Virus record (IMG/VR): IMGVR_UViG_3300005441_000028
Location: 1-26,640 of that record
DNA length: 26,640 nt
Reading direction: 5' to 3' (one strand)
DNA from: a virus
Shown: piece after piece, positions 1 through 6,237 of the stretch
Layout of the letters: every line of letters starts with the position of its first letter
Numbering within the stretch: position 1 is the stretch's first letter
The notes under the pieces: model-generated
Database searches by the model: none
Told to the model about the DNA's origin: nothing
What the model saw: only the letters and a program-made list of their open reading frames with translations
Position numbers and translations under genes: made by a program

Positions 1-176
1 TCCTCCTTCGTGGTCATCTGCGCCAGCGCCTTGGCTAGCGAGAGGGCGACTGCTCGTGCACTGTCCTCGCTCTCAAAGGGACCGCTGCGTTCAATCCAGT
101 TGGCGCTGTGATGCACGACGATGCGCCATACCTTCCCGTCGTGCTCAAGCGTGACGACTGGTTTGCTATATTCCAT
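1..176 (-). CDS. Small hypothetical protein, 3' end outside window
   Basis: The product is unrecognised. It reads leftward and is cut by the window edge, leaving 58 codons. The start ATG (176-174) has GAGGAG eight bases upstream. The protein begins MEYSKPVVTLEHDGKVWRIV and the visible part ends near LAKALAQMTT, the same ten residues found near the end of the neighbouring gene at 166-426. The DNA repeats too: 21 identical bases at 9-29 and 196-216. The two are therefore probably a duplicated pair. The start overlaps the stop of the upstream gene by 11 bases, which suggests coupled translation. No function is proposed. Confidence 0.7.
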   Translation of the reverse strand, partial: MEYSKPVVTLEHDGKVWRIVVHHSANWIERSGPFESEDSARAVALSLAKALAQMTTKE

Positions 177-426
177 CGGTGGTCTCCTCTGCTATCGTGG
201 TCATCTGCGCCAGCGCTTTCGCCAGCCCACAGATGAGCGTGCGCAGTTCCTCGGGGGTGTGGAAGCACAGGAAGATCGGCGCCGTCTTGCTGTGGCTCTT
301 GGAGTACAGGTTCACGTAGACTTCCGGCACGCCGGGGTACGCGTTGATCAGGCCCTCGCGCAGCTGGAACCAGCCGTTCCGGCCGCGCGCCTCGGTCGTG
401 CCATCGAACTGCAGGTCTATCGACAT
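166..426 (-). CDS. Small hypothetical protein, paralogue of its neighbour
   Basis: An 86-residue protein of unknown role. AGGAGG lies eight bases before the ATG, and the start is three bases after the stop of the upstream gene. The text MSIDLQFDGTTEARGRNGWF suggests a short beta-rich domain followed by a C-terminal helix containing LAKALAQMTT, which is shared with the next gene downstream (1-176). There is no signal peptide, membrane segment or metal motif. It is probably part of the leftward early operon. Small duplicated proteins in phage early regions are often fast-evolving host-interaction proteins, but that is inference from context only. Confidence 0.72.
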   Translation of the reverse strand: MSIDLQFDGTTEARGRNGWFQLREGLINAYPGVPEVYVNLYSKSHSKTAPIFLCFHTPEELRTLICGLAKALAQMTTIAEETTDGI

Positions 427-429
427 CGG

Positions 430-726
430 TTATTCCTCCTGCCAGAAGTAGCGCCCTACCGTACTGGTGCGGGCGAGGTAGCAGAGCGCGTCCAGATAGG
501 CGCTCCACATCGAGCCGTCTGTTTTGTCGACATGCAGCCCGGCGTTCTCGATCTCATCGAGGAGTCCGATCACGATGTCGGGCAGGTTCAGGGGACTGGT
601 GTCGAGACCCGGGTCCCACGGCACGTACTGCGCTGCGGGGGTCTCGCACTCACACGGCGCGGCGACAAAGCCGGGATGGTAGATGGTGCGACAGCCGGAG
701 CATTGGACGTAGAGCAAGGTGGTCAT
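430..726 (-). CDS. Hypothetical protein with N-terminal Cys cluster
   Basis: 98 residues if started at the ATG at 726-724, which has GGAGG ten bases upstream. The open frame runs further back, but the upstream part is a shadow of the next two genes. The N-terminus holds CSGC (residues 9-12) and CEC (about 25-27), a possible single zinc site. The rest is acidic and probably helical, with an aromatic C-terminus (GRYFWQEE). The start overlaps the upstream stop as ATGA, so translation is likely coupled. No family is recognised. Confidence 0.7.
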   Translation of the reverse strand: MTTLLYVQCSGCRTIYHPGFVAAPCECETPAAQYVPWDPGLDTSPLNLPDIVIGLLDEIENAGLHVDKTDGSMWSAYLDALCYLARTSTVGRYFWQEE

Positions 727-911
727 GGGGTGGGTACCTCCTTGGTAATGGTGAGTGTGAGGCCGCCCGCGCGGTGCGTGTCCGTGGTCAGCAGGGTCGC
801 TGCCAGGCGGTACGCTTTGGCACGGGTGGGGGCGCGGTGTGTCATGGTGATCATCGTGCCTCGACTGCTCACGGTGGTAGAGGTAACAGTCCAGTGCGGG
901 GGTTGTGCCAT
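723..911 (-). CDS. Short hypothetical protein (62 aa)
   Basis: The start ATG (911-909) is chosen because AAGGAGAC lies just upstream; an earlier in-frame ATG has no such site. The product is rich in Thr, Arg and Ala and begins MAQPPHWTVTSTTVSSRGTM. It has no recognisable motif. Both ends overlap neighbours by a few bases (TGATG at the start, ATGA at the end), so it sits in a translationally coupled string. Coding status is inferred from this packing and the ribosome site; function is unknown. Confidence 0.55.
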   Translation of the reverse strand: MAQPPHWTVTSTTVSSRGTMITMTHRAPTRAKAYRLAATLLTTDTHRAGGLTLTITKEVPTP

Positions 912-1156
912 CAGCGGGTCTCCTTGCACTGCGAGCAGCGCGGGTCGTTGGCCATGGTCTCGGTGCAGGTGTCCGGCCAGGCGGAGGTGCCGTACCGGAT
1001 GACGCCAGCCGTGAAGAGATGGGTGGTATAGTCGGCGCGGGCCTCGTCAAGCTGGGGCTTGTTGCGGGCCAGCTTCGCAGACCGGGCCAGGATAATGAGA
1101 CTCCAGGCGTGGGTGCAGCGGTGTCCCTCGCCGTCGTTGGTACAACAACAGGACAT
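911..1156 (-). CDS. Cys-rich hypothetical protein (81 aa)
   Basis: The start at 1156-1154 is preceded by CAAGGAGAC. The protein opens with MSCCCTNDGEGHRCTHAW and ends with CSQC near the C-terminus, so at least seven cysteines and two histidines frame a helical middle (LIILARSAKLARNKPQLDEA). This pattern fits a small zinc-binding protein, although no named family is recognised. It lies directly below a GC hairpin (1170-1185) that separates it from the upstream gene. Confidence 0.65.
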   Translation of the reverse strand: MSCCCTNDGEGHRCTHAWSLIILARSAKLARNKPQLDEARADYTTHLFTAGVIRYGTSAWPDTCTETMANDPRCSQCKETR

Positions 1157-1169
1157 ACGGTCTCCTTGT

Positions 1170-1185
1170 GGGGCCGTGCGGCCCC
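1170..1185 (-). other. Intercistronic GC hairpin
   Basis: A perfect six-base stem (GGGGCC/GGCCCC) with a four-base loop lies between the stop at 1197 and the ribosome site of the gene starting at 1156. No T-run follows in the direction of transcription, so it is not a rho-independent terminator. Related hairpins recur at other junctions of this operon. Confidence 0.7.
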
Positions 1186-1196
1186 GGTGTGGGTGG

Positions 1197-1580
1197 TTAG
1201 CGATTCTCGCGCCGGGCGTCATAGAGAAAGTCACTGTCAGCATCGCAGGCACTACAACCGTCCTTGTAGCGGTTGCCGTGCACGCAGGAGCCCGTCTCCT
1301 GACAGGGGGTACACAGGGCATAGGGGAAGGTGTCCGCCAGGGGGGTGTGGCAGTGGATGCAGGGGCGCATCATCACTTCGTAGCCCGCCTCCTCGGCGTA
1401 TGCCTGCTCCTCAGCCAGGCGCTCCGCTTCCATGGTTTCGGCGAGGCACTGGAGCATGGTTATGGCACGACGGTAGGTGAGGTGCTCCGTTGTCCACGCC
1501 GGGTAGCCCTGGCTGCGGCCATGGGCGTAGGCGATCAGGTCGCCGATGGTGTAGTAGCGTTTCTCGGTGGTGCTGTGCAT
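1197..1580 (-). CDS. Hypothetical protein with C-terminal Cys/His cluster
   Basis: A 127-residue protein of unknown function. TAAGGAGAC precedes the ATG. The N-terminal half is helical and acidic (YYTIGDLIAYAHGRSQGYPA, then a stretch rich in Ala and Glu). The C-terminal half carries CIHC, CTPC, C-x-H and CSAC motifs between about residues 73 and 115, consistent with two zinc sites of rubredoxin-knuckle type. It ends TAACCACC, a stop context shared with three other genes here. Zinc-knuckle proteins in phage early regions often bind nucleic acid or host protein; which applies is unknown. Confidence 0.72.
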   Translation of the reverse strand: MHSTTEKRYYTIGDLIAYAHGRSQGYPAWTTEHLTYRRAITMLQCLAETMEAERLAEEQAYAEEAGYEVMMRPCIHCHTPLADTFPYALCTPCQETGSCVHGNRYKDGCSACDADSDFLYDARRENR

Positions 1581-1594
1581 GGTTGTCTCCTTAC

Positions 1595-1613
1595 GGGGGA
1601 GCGCTGCGCCCCC
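1595..1613 (-). other. Intercistronic GC hairpin
   Basis: Five G paired with five C around a GC-rich loop, between the stop of the ArdC-like gene and the ribosome site of the gene starting at 1580. The 15 bases GGTGTGGGTGGTTAG (plus strand) beside it are identical to those beside the hairpin at 1170-1185. No T-run follows. Confidence 0.65.
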
Positions 1614-1625
1614 GGGTGTGGGTGG

Positions 1626-2504
1626 TTAGGCGTCGTCCTGCCCCGGCTCCCGCGTCACGAGCTCCGGTCCCAGGATATGATCGACCGCCTTCTGCGCCTG
1701 CCCTGCTGCAGTGACCAGCAGTTTCACATCGCCGCGTAGGCACTCGAGCCAGCCCTTGAGATACGCCGCGCTGTTATCGATCACGTCGTTCTCGATGCCG
1801 CAGTGGCCGCACAGATAGGCGGCGCCCATCTCGGCAACGAGCTCCTCCCTGGCATAGCGCGGCGTCCCGAACGCGACGGCGTCCACCAGGCTCTCGCGGC
1901 TCAGGCGGTCCGTGTGCCCGGTTGAATGCGTCAGCTCATGGAAGAGCGTGGCGTAGTAGGCTTCGCGCTTGGGGAAGCGGGCCAGGTCGGGCATGTGCAC
2001 CTCGTCCGTGCGCGGGCGGTAGAAGGCCTGGCTGCTGCCGTGCATGATCGCCGGGCGTAGCGGGTAGTTGGTCACCACCTTCTCGCACTGCTCGAGGGGT
2101 GTGTGATCGAAGACCGTCTCCTCCGGGAGGGCGGGTATGGCCACGCCCTCAAGCTGCGGGGCACAGAACACATTGTAATACTTGAGGACAAAGCGGCTCT
2201 CGATCTCGCCGTCGCCGTTGGTCCCTTCGTACTTCTTCCAGAACACAATCGGCGTCGACTTCTCGCCCTTCTTGACGTTCCCTCCGGCCTGTCGGACCTG
2301 GTTGAACGTCGCCCAGAACGGCGAGCTATACGACTGCGCGCCGAGCATCCACACGTTGATGCCACGGTAGGCGCGCTGGCTGAAGAGGTTGCGGGGCAGA
2401 CCGGCCTGGCTGTTCCACGGTTTCGTCCAGGCGCAGACGCCGTCTTCCAGCAGCTTCGTGATGCGGTCGGTGATAATCTGATAGGCAATGCTCATGGTCG
2501 CCAT
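1626..2504 (-). CDS. ardC: ArdC-type antirestriction protein
   Basis: 292 residues, close to the usual ArdC length. The N-terminal half matches the ArdC ssDNA-binding domain pattern: ITDRITKLLEDG, then W-x-KPW near residues 26-30, LPRNL, then YRGINVWML near 46-54 and KKGEKSTPIVFWK near 78-90. The C-terminal half is a zincin-like metallopeptidase with HELTH at 189-193, followed by STGH and a later EELVAEMGAAYL helix that would supply the third zinc ligand. In plasmids, ArdC binds single-stranded DNA and protects entering DNA from restriction; a phage copy expressed early could do the same. The first ATG is chosen because AAGGA lies nine bases upstream. The gene symbol is by family resemblance. 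Confidence 0.9.
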   Translation of the reverse strand: MATMSIAYQIITDRITKLLEDGVCAWTKPWNSQAGLPRNLFSQRAYRGINVWMLGAQSYSSPFWATFNQVRQAGGNVKKGEKSTPIVFWKKYEGTNGDGEIESRFVLKYYNVFCAPQLEGVAIPALPEETVFDHTPLEQCEKVVTNYPLRPAIMHGSSQAFYRPRTDEVHMPDLARFPKREAYYATLFHELTHSTGHTDRLSRESLVDAVAFGTPRYAREELVAEMGAAYLCGHCGIENDVIDNSAAYLKGWLECLRGDVKLLVTAAGQAQKAVDHILGPELVTREPGQDDA

Positions 2505-2540
2505 GGTATACTGTCCTTTGCTGTGCGGTCATGATGGTGA

Positions 2541-2572
2541 CGGCCCGGTGCTGTCTCAAGCAGCCCGGGCCG
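2541..2572 (-). other. Intercistronic bulged GC hairpin
   Basis: An eight-base stem (CGGCCCGG/CCGGGCCG) continued, after one bulged base, by a four-base inner stem (GCTG/CAGC). It lies between the stop at 2579 and the leader of the ArdC-like gene. The architecture, including the bulge, matches the hairpin at 3609-3639. Confidence 0.7.
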
Positions 2573-2578
2573 TGGTGG

Positions 2579-3076
2579 TTAGAGGCGATGTGTCAGTGCC
2601 AGCGCGACTGGCGTGGGTGGACTGGTCGCGGCGGCCTCCTCGATGGCCTGCCAGTCGGGCTCGGGTCCCTCGAGCGGCACCTGGCAGACAACCACCCAGC
2701 GGTAGCAGGGCTCCATCCACCAGTGGCCTGTGTCATTCTCGCGCCGGCGCTCCTCGCCGGTCGGCTCGTTGGTGAAGATCGTCAGCACCCGGCGGCCGAG
2801 CACGTACACCCACTCGATCATCAGGGCGAACTCGGTCTCGTCGTCATGCGTGTAGGTCATCTCGCCGCATCCACTGTCCTCATACGGCTCGCCCAGGTGG
2901 CGTAAGCCGCCAGGGTTGCGGTCAATCACGTTGGTGACAAAGTGTTGCAGGCTCGGGTAGCAGTGGTAGGTGCGCCAGAGCTCGGGTCCAAGCCAGGTCG
3001 GGTAACTATCCATCCCGTGATAAATCCCACGCCAGCCATCAGATTGTGCAACAGCAATGACTCCTCGGGTACTCAT
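2579..3076 (-). CDS. Hypothetical protein, phage MSTRG/SYPTxLG type
   Basis: 165 residues. The N-terminus (MSTRGVIAVAQSDGWRGIYH, then GMDSYPTWLG) resembles a widespread, uncharacterised phage and actinobacterial protein type that starts M-x-TRG and carries a W/MDSYP-x-x-LG motif; this is from memory of the family, not a search. The middle is acidic with aromatic residues, and the C-terminus has a WWMEPCYRWVVVCQV strand segment. CAAGGAGAC precedes the ATG. The gene ends TAACCACC and is followed by a bulged hairpin. Function is unknown. Confidence 0.75.
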   Translation of the reverse strand: MSTRGVIAVAQSDGWRGIYHGMDSYPTWLGPELWRTYHCYPSLQHFVTNVIDRNPGGLRHLGEPYEDSGCGEMTYTHDDETEFALMIEWVYVLGRRVLTIFTNEPTGEERRRENDTGHWWMEPCYRWVVVCQVPLEGPEPDWQAIEEAAATSPPTPVALALTHRL

Positions 3077-3094
3077 GTGGGTCTCCTTGGGTGG

Positions 3095-3568
3095 TTAGGC
3101 TGCGACGGTTGTCAGGTCATACTCGTACGTCAGTCGTTCCTCCTCTTTGGCCCGGGCCTTGAGCCACTGCCGCACCTTGCCGCGAATCATGACCATGAAG
3201 TAGCCGACAGGATTGCCACCGTGCGTCGTGGCATGGCGTCTGTACCAGCACTCGGCGAGTAACTCCTGCGTCCAGTCATCGAAGGTGGCGCGGTCGAGAT
3301 GGCCCCGGTAGAGGCGCACGCACTGCGCCAGTTGGGAGATGACGAAGCCTTCGGGGTCGTAGAGCTCGCCGTACCCACCACTGCCCTCGTGCTGGGGATA
3401 CGCGCGCTTGCAGTAGCCGGGGCAGTAGTAGTCGCGGTGTCGCGCGGCGTGGGCGGTGGACTCGGGGATGCCGCGGGCGCGGAGTTCGGCGATGGTCTCG
3501 GTGCCGGTGAGGTAGACGCGCTCGGCGGTCAGGTCCGGGCGGTAGGTGAGGCGGCGTGCTATAGTCAT
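3095..3568 (-). CDS. Possible sigma-70 region 2-like protein
   Basis: 157 residues from the ATG at 3568-3566, which has GAGGAG upstream. The N-terminal part holds a helix-turn-helix-like stretch (IAELRARGIPESTAHAARHR, about residues 25-44) and then YYCPGYCKRAY. The C-terminal half (about 90-150) reads like sigma-70 region 2: an acidic DDWTQELLAECWYR helix, then NPVGYFMVMIRGKVRQWLKA and a basic tail. The match to the D-x-x-QE ... R-x-x-x-x-WL pattern is by eye. A phage-encoded sigma-like factor could direct promoter choice, but it could equally be another HTH protein. The gene ends TAACCACC, and its start abuts a bulged hairpin. Confidence 0.7.
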   Translation of the reverse strand: MTIARRLTYRPDLTAERVYLTGTETIAELRARGIPESTAHAARHRDYYCPGYCKRAYPQHEGSGGYGELYDPEGFVISQLAQCVRLYRGHLDRATFDDWTQELLAECWYRRHATTHGGNPVGYFMVMIRGKVRQWLKARAKEEERLTYEYDLTTVAA

Positions 3569-3608
3569 GGCGTATGATCTCCTCATACACATGTGGGTAT
3601 GTGCGTAA

Positions 3609-3639
3609 GGGCCGGTGCCCCTGGCGTGGGGCCCGGCCC
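3609..3639 (-). other. Intercistronic bulged GC hairpin
   Basis: A seven-base stem (GGGCCGG/CCGGCCC), a single bulged T, then a five-base inner stem (GCCCC/GGGGC) and a six-base loop. It lies just after the stop at 3646 in transcription order. The layout is the same as at 2541-2572, with unrelated inner sequence. Confidence 0.7.
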
Positions 3640-3645
3640 GTCGTG

Positions 3646-3984
3646 TTACAACTGCTCGCTAAAGTTCTCCTCGATCCACTGCGCCAGCTCCTCGAAGCTG
3701 AATCCTCCATCGTTCCGCAGGCTGGCTCTGCCTACCGGATCGTCGATCGTCACGCTGGCCCACTCCCGCACGCAGGTGGGCAGATGGCCGGTCTCTCCTT
3801 CGTAGAGATACCAGCGCATGCGGGGATTCTTCTTGGTCCACTCGCCACCGATCCACTGGCGGTGCAGGTCGGTGAGGACACCGAGGACGCAGAAGCCCTC
3901 GTCGTCATGCAGGGAACCACAGACCTGTGCATACGTCCCACTGCGTAACGCTTCCACCCACTGCTGCTTTATCGCTGTGTTCAT
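3646..3984 (-). CDS. Phage small protein, paralogue A (FCVLGVLTDL type)
   Basis: 112 residues. It opens MNTAIKQQWVEALRSGTYAQ, then FCVLGVLTDLH, and ends FSFEELAQWIEENFSEQL. This matches a common uncharacterised phage protein pattern (a W-x-x-ALRSG-x-Y helix, then CCLGVLCDL). It is clearly related to the next gene at 3994-4335, which has the same start, core and C-terminal EEL-x-x-x-IE-x-N helix. The two are separated by nine bases. The N-terminal DNA is also similar between the copies, which suggests a recent duplication. Function is unknown. Confidence 0.78.
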   Translation of the reverse strand: MNTAIKQQWVEALRSGTYAQVCGSLHDDEGFCVLGVLTDLHRQWIGGEWTKKNPRMRWYLYEGETGHLPTCVREWASVTIDDPVGRASLRNDGGFSFEELAQWIEENFSEQL

Positions 3985-3993
3985 CCGGTTCTC

Positions 3994-4335
3994 CTAAAGA
4001 TTGTTCTCGATGTACAGCGCCAACTCCTCGAAGCTCAGGCCCTCTCTCCCGCGTGCATCGTTCAAGCGCTCGAGTTCAGTGAGCGTGTCCTCGTGAATGT
4101 CCGCCCAGGCTCGGACTGCCTTGGCCGGGAAGCTGTGGTTCTCCAGGTAGAACCAGGCACGTCTGTGGCCGAGCTGGATCCAGCCCTTGCGACCATGCGC
4201 CTGGCTGTGCAGGTCGCAGAGCACGCCGTTGACACAGTACCTGTCGTCCTCCATGGCGCGGAGCTCCATCTGGCCCTGCGCATACGTCCCACTCCGTAAC
4301 GCGTCGACCCATTGCTGCTTAATCTGCTGGTTCAT
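3994..4335 (-). CDS. Phage small protein, paralogue B (YCVNGVLCDL type)
   Basis: 113 residues from the ATG at 4335-4333, with GAGGAG seven bases upstream. It begins MNQQIKQQWVDALRSGTYAQ, followed by YCVNGVLCDLHSQAHG, and ends LSFEELALYIENNL. It is the upstream partner of the duplicated pair with 3646-3984, with the same length and layout. The start lies 17 bases inside the gene at 4319-4591, so translation is probably coupled. Confidence 0.78.
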   Translation of the reverse strand: MNQQIKQQWVDALRSGTYAQGQMELRAMEDDRYCVNGVLCDLHSQAHGRKGWIQLGHRRAWFYLENHSFPAKAVRAWADIHEDTLTELERLNDARGREGLSFEELALYIENNL

Positions 4336-4591
4336 CGGTGCTCTCCTCAAAGGGATTGTCGTTGTCGGCTGGCCTGGACACACTCCAGACCTGGCCATGG
4401 TGGGCAAGCCACGCGAGCAGGCTGTCGCGCTCCTCGCCCATGAGGTACAGGGTATAGGTCTCGAGGACGTCCATCTCATTGGGCAGGACGGGCGTGCAGA
4501 CCACGACCAGCGTGTGCTTCTGCTCGCACACTTCCACGATCTGATCCAGGTTGAGCCAGTGGCCCTGGCTGAGGCGTAGCATCTGGGGCAT
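4319..4591 (-). CDS. Hypothetical acidic protein (90 aa)
   Basis: The start at 4591-4589 follows AAGGAG. The product begins MPQMLRLSQGHWLNLDQIVE, has a strand-rich centre (HTLVVVCTPVLPNE), then a helix (GEERDSLLAWLAHHGQVW) and an acidic tail. This order resembles small phage proteins with a hydrophobic core and no catalytic motif, but no family is recognised. It overlaps the C-terminal frame of the upstream gene by 116 bases, an unusually long overlap; either that gene really ends late or its true end is hidden by a sequence change. Confidence 0.65.
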   Translation of the reverse strand: MPQMLRLSQGHWLNLDQIVEVCEQKHTLVVVCTPVLPNEMDVLETYTLYLMGEERDSLLAWLAHHGQVWSVSRPADNDNPFEESTDEPAD

Positions 4592-4883
4592 TGGTTCTCT
4601 CCTTCTCGCTGACGCTGGCATCGACCAGCGTGTAGGGGATAGGGGTGTCGTCGTCCTCGCCCGGATGCGCCTCCTCGTAGGTGAGACGCAGCTCGTGCTC
4701 GTCACTCAGGTGGCTGCACGCCACACACTCGATCGTCCCCCACTCATCGAGCTGGAGAAACTCCACCTCCTCGATGAACGTGTAGCTCGCGCCATCCGGA
4801 TCGCACTGGATGCGCGTGCGTTGCCAGAGGTGCTCCTGCACAATGAACTCGTCTTCGTTCGTACACTTCGGACACCGTAGCAT
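4476..4883 (-). CDS. Zinc-ribbon hypothetical protein with overlapping tail
   Basis: 135 residues as drawn. The N-terminal part is convincing: MLRCPKCTNEDEFIVQEHLW, then CVAC near residue 54, giving two C-x-x-C knuckles of a zinc ribbon, followed by an acidic stretch. From about residue 97 the frame overlaps the start of the gene at 4319-4591. The protein there becomes rich in Pro, Gln, Gly and Arg, the usual look of a frame read out of phase. The tail is probably not under selection as protein, but no earlier stop exists. The ATG directly follows the previous stop. Confidence 0.65.
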   Translation of the reverse strand: MLRCPKCTNEDEFIVQEHLWQRTRIQCDPDGASYTFIEEVEFLQLDEWGTIECVACSHLSDEHELRLTYEEAHPGEDDDTPIPYTLVDASVSEKERTNAPDATPQPGPLAQPGSDRGSVRAEAHAGRGLHARPAQ

Positions 4884-5138
4884 CTAGTCCTCCTTCGTGG
4901 TCGGCCAGGGGGCACAGCCCCGGGCCTCGAGCCAGCGTTGATCGCGGGGTGTGAACAAGCGGCCTAACTGTTGGAAGCGCTCGGCGGCTTGCTTGAGACA
5001 GGGCTTTTCAATCGAGGGCATGCCGGCGAGGCGGACCTCCTTGAGCACCAGGTCGCGGAGTTCCGGCCAGGTGACGTAGCGCTGGGCCTGGTAGACGCGC
5101 AGCGCCACACGCACGGGATAGAGCAGCTTCGCTGTCAT
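4884..5138 (-). CDS. Basic helical hypothetical protein (84 aa)
   Basis: It begins MTAKLLYPVRVALRVYQAQR and is rich in Arg, Leu and Lys throughout, with two likely helices (TWPELRDLVLKEVRLAG and LKQAAERFQQLGRLF). The basic character would fit a nucleic-acid or host-protein binding role, but no family is recognised. GGAAGG lies nine bases before the ATG. The stop abuts the start of the zinc-ribbon gene, and the start is four bases after the upstream stop. Confidence 0.65.
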   Translation of the reverse strand: MTAKLLYPVRVALRVYQAQRYVTWPELRDLVLKEVRLAGMPSIEKPCLKQAAERFQQLGRLFTPRDQRWLEARGCAPWPTTKED

Positions 5139-5142
5139 AGGG

Positions 5143-5466
5143 TTACGCCTTCCCCCGAAAGTTGAGGGCGCTCTCCAGCAGGTTCCAGGCCCACTCGAAC
5201 GCGCCGCTGTCGTTGTGCGCCACGATGCGCCGGGCGTACCAGTTGGCGAGGCTCTTCTCGAGGAGTGGGTTCACCGTCCAGAGCACATGGCCCAGGTACT
5301 CCTCCATGGGGAAGCGCACCGGGAGCGGATCGTTGCGATCGTCCGCGGTGTACAGACACAGGGCGCCGCCGACACAGTAACAGGTGTCGCTCCAGGCGTT
5401 CGGGTTCGTCGTCGGGTTGGGATAGGCCGCGCGAATCTCGGCCATGGTGAAGACAAGAGGGGGCAT
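5143..5466 (-). CDS. Phage small protein, paralogue A (YCVGGALC type)
   Basis: 107 residues from the ATG at 5466-5464, with CAAGGAGTC upstream. Its features are IRAAYPNP, then CYCVGGALCLY (about 29-39), a PMEEYLGHVLW segment, and a C-terminal ARRIVAHNDSGAFEWAWNLL helix. The next gene (5510-5821) has the same series: HHYPHP, YCIGGACLMF, FPEEAILANTLQTYNPALSD, then IIEHNDASRFEEGWAAL. They are duplicated paralogues of one uncharacterised phage protein type. A perfect GGGGAGC hairpin lies between them. Confidence 0.78.
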   Translation of the reverse strand: MPPLVFTMAEIRAAYPNPTTNPNAWSDTCYCVGGALCLYTADDRNDPLPVRFPMEEYLGHVLWTVNPLLEKSLANWYARRIVAHNDSGAFEWAWNLLESALNFRGKA

Positions 5467-5481
5467 GGCACGACTCCTTGA

Positions 5482-5499
5482 GGGGAGCGGAGGCTCCCC
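5482..5499 (-). other. Intercistronic GC hairpin
   Basis: A perfect seven-base stem GGGGAGC/GCTCCCC with a four-base loop, between the stop at 5510 and the ribosome site of the gene starting at 5466. The stop context is TAACCATG, close to the TAACCACC seen at four other gene ends. Confidence 0.72.
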
Positions 5500-5509
5500 C
5501 GGTGCATGG

Positions 5510-5821
5510 TTAGTGACTGACGCGGATGCTGGCCAGGTCGAGGGCGGCCCAGCCTTCCTCAAAGCGGCTGGCATCGTTATGCTCGATGATCGAGCAGGCG
5601 AACTCGTACGCCTCGCGGTCGGACAGCGCCGGGTTGTAGGTCTGGAGTGTGTTGGCAAGGATGGCCTCCTCGGGGAAGCGCTCGCAGTTGGGGTACGAGG
5701 TGATCGGGTTGCCCTTCTCGAACATGAGGCAGGCGCCGCCGATACAGTACGTGCCTGCTTCGGCCCGGCTCTCTTCGACCGGGTGCGGGTAGTGGTGTCG
5801 GATGTCGTCAGCAAGGGACAT
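5510..5821 (-). CDS. Phage small protein, paralogue B (YCIGGACL type)
   Basis: 103 residues, start preceded by GAGGAGTC. It shares the order of motifs with the gene at 5143-5466: a YPHP/YPNP start, YCIGGACL, a P-x-EE-x-L helix, N-P-L/A, and a C-terminal HND-x-x-x-F-E-x-x-W helix. It is slightly shorter at the N-terminus. The retained motifs argue that both copies are expressed and folded. No biochemical role is known to me. Confidence 0.78.
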   Translation of the reverse strand: MSLADDIRHHYPHPVEESRAEAGTYCIGGACLMFEKGNPITSYPNCERFPEEAILANTLQTYNPALSDREAYEFACSIIEHNDASRFEEGWAALDLASIRVSH

Positions 5822-5833
5822 GGGCAGACTCCT

Positions 5834-6163
5834 CTAGTAGCGGGTGGGATCACGGACGATCGTCCGTTGGCTTTCTGTGCGGGCCGCCTCCTGGCACTCG
5901 CGCCAGACGCTGTCGCGCATGCGGGGAAGGAAGCCGAACTTGTGGACGTGGCGCGTCCACCAGGCCGCCTCGTCCCACTCGCTCTCGAGGGTCATGCCAC
6001 GCACGTAGGCGAGTGAGTCGTGCATGGTCCATCCCAGCCGGTACTCGGCCTGGCGTGCGTCGACAAAGGCCAGGCGCGCGCGGCAGTCGCTCAGATTGGC
6101 CGCCATGGCAGCGGGACTGACGAGCAGACAGACGAGGGTGGCAGTCATGATGCGTCGGTACAT
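5834..6163 (-). CDS. Exported hypothetical protein (Sec signal peptide)
   Basis: 109 residues from the ATG at 6163-6161 (GGAG eight bases upstream). The N-terminus MYRRIMTATLVCLLVSPAAM followed by AA is a good Sec signal: a basic n-region, a hydrophobic core, and an A-M-A cleavage site near residue 21. The mature part is about 88 residues, mostly helical and charged, with two cysteines (in SDCRARL and WRECQEA) that could form a disulphide outside the cytoplasm. A periplasmic phage protein expressed early could act at the envelope, for example in superinfection exclusion; this is inference. Confidence 0.72.
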   Translation of the reverse strand: MYRRIMTATLVCLLVSPAAMAANLSDCRARLAFVDARQAEYRLGWTMHDSLAYVRGMTLESEWDEAAWWTRHVHKFGFLPRMRDSVWRECQEAARTESQRTIVRDPTRY

Positions 6164-6203
6164 AGCGATGCTCCATTTGCATGAGATGCAAGTCGAGGGC
6201 GAT

Positions 6204-6227
6204 GTGGCCCGGTTCACCCCGGGCCAC
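6204..6227 (-). other. Intercistronic GC hairpin
   Basis: A perfect nine-base stem GTGGCCCGG/CCGGGCCAC with a six-base loop, just after the stop at 6238 in transcription order. No T-run follows. It is the longest uninterrupted stem of the series. Confidence 0.75.
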
Positions 6228-6237
6228 GTGGCAGGCA

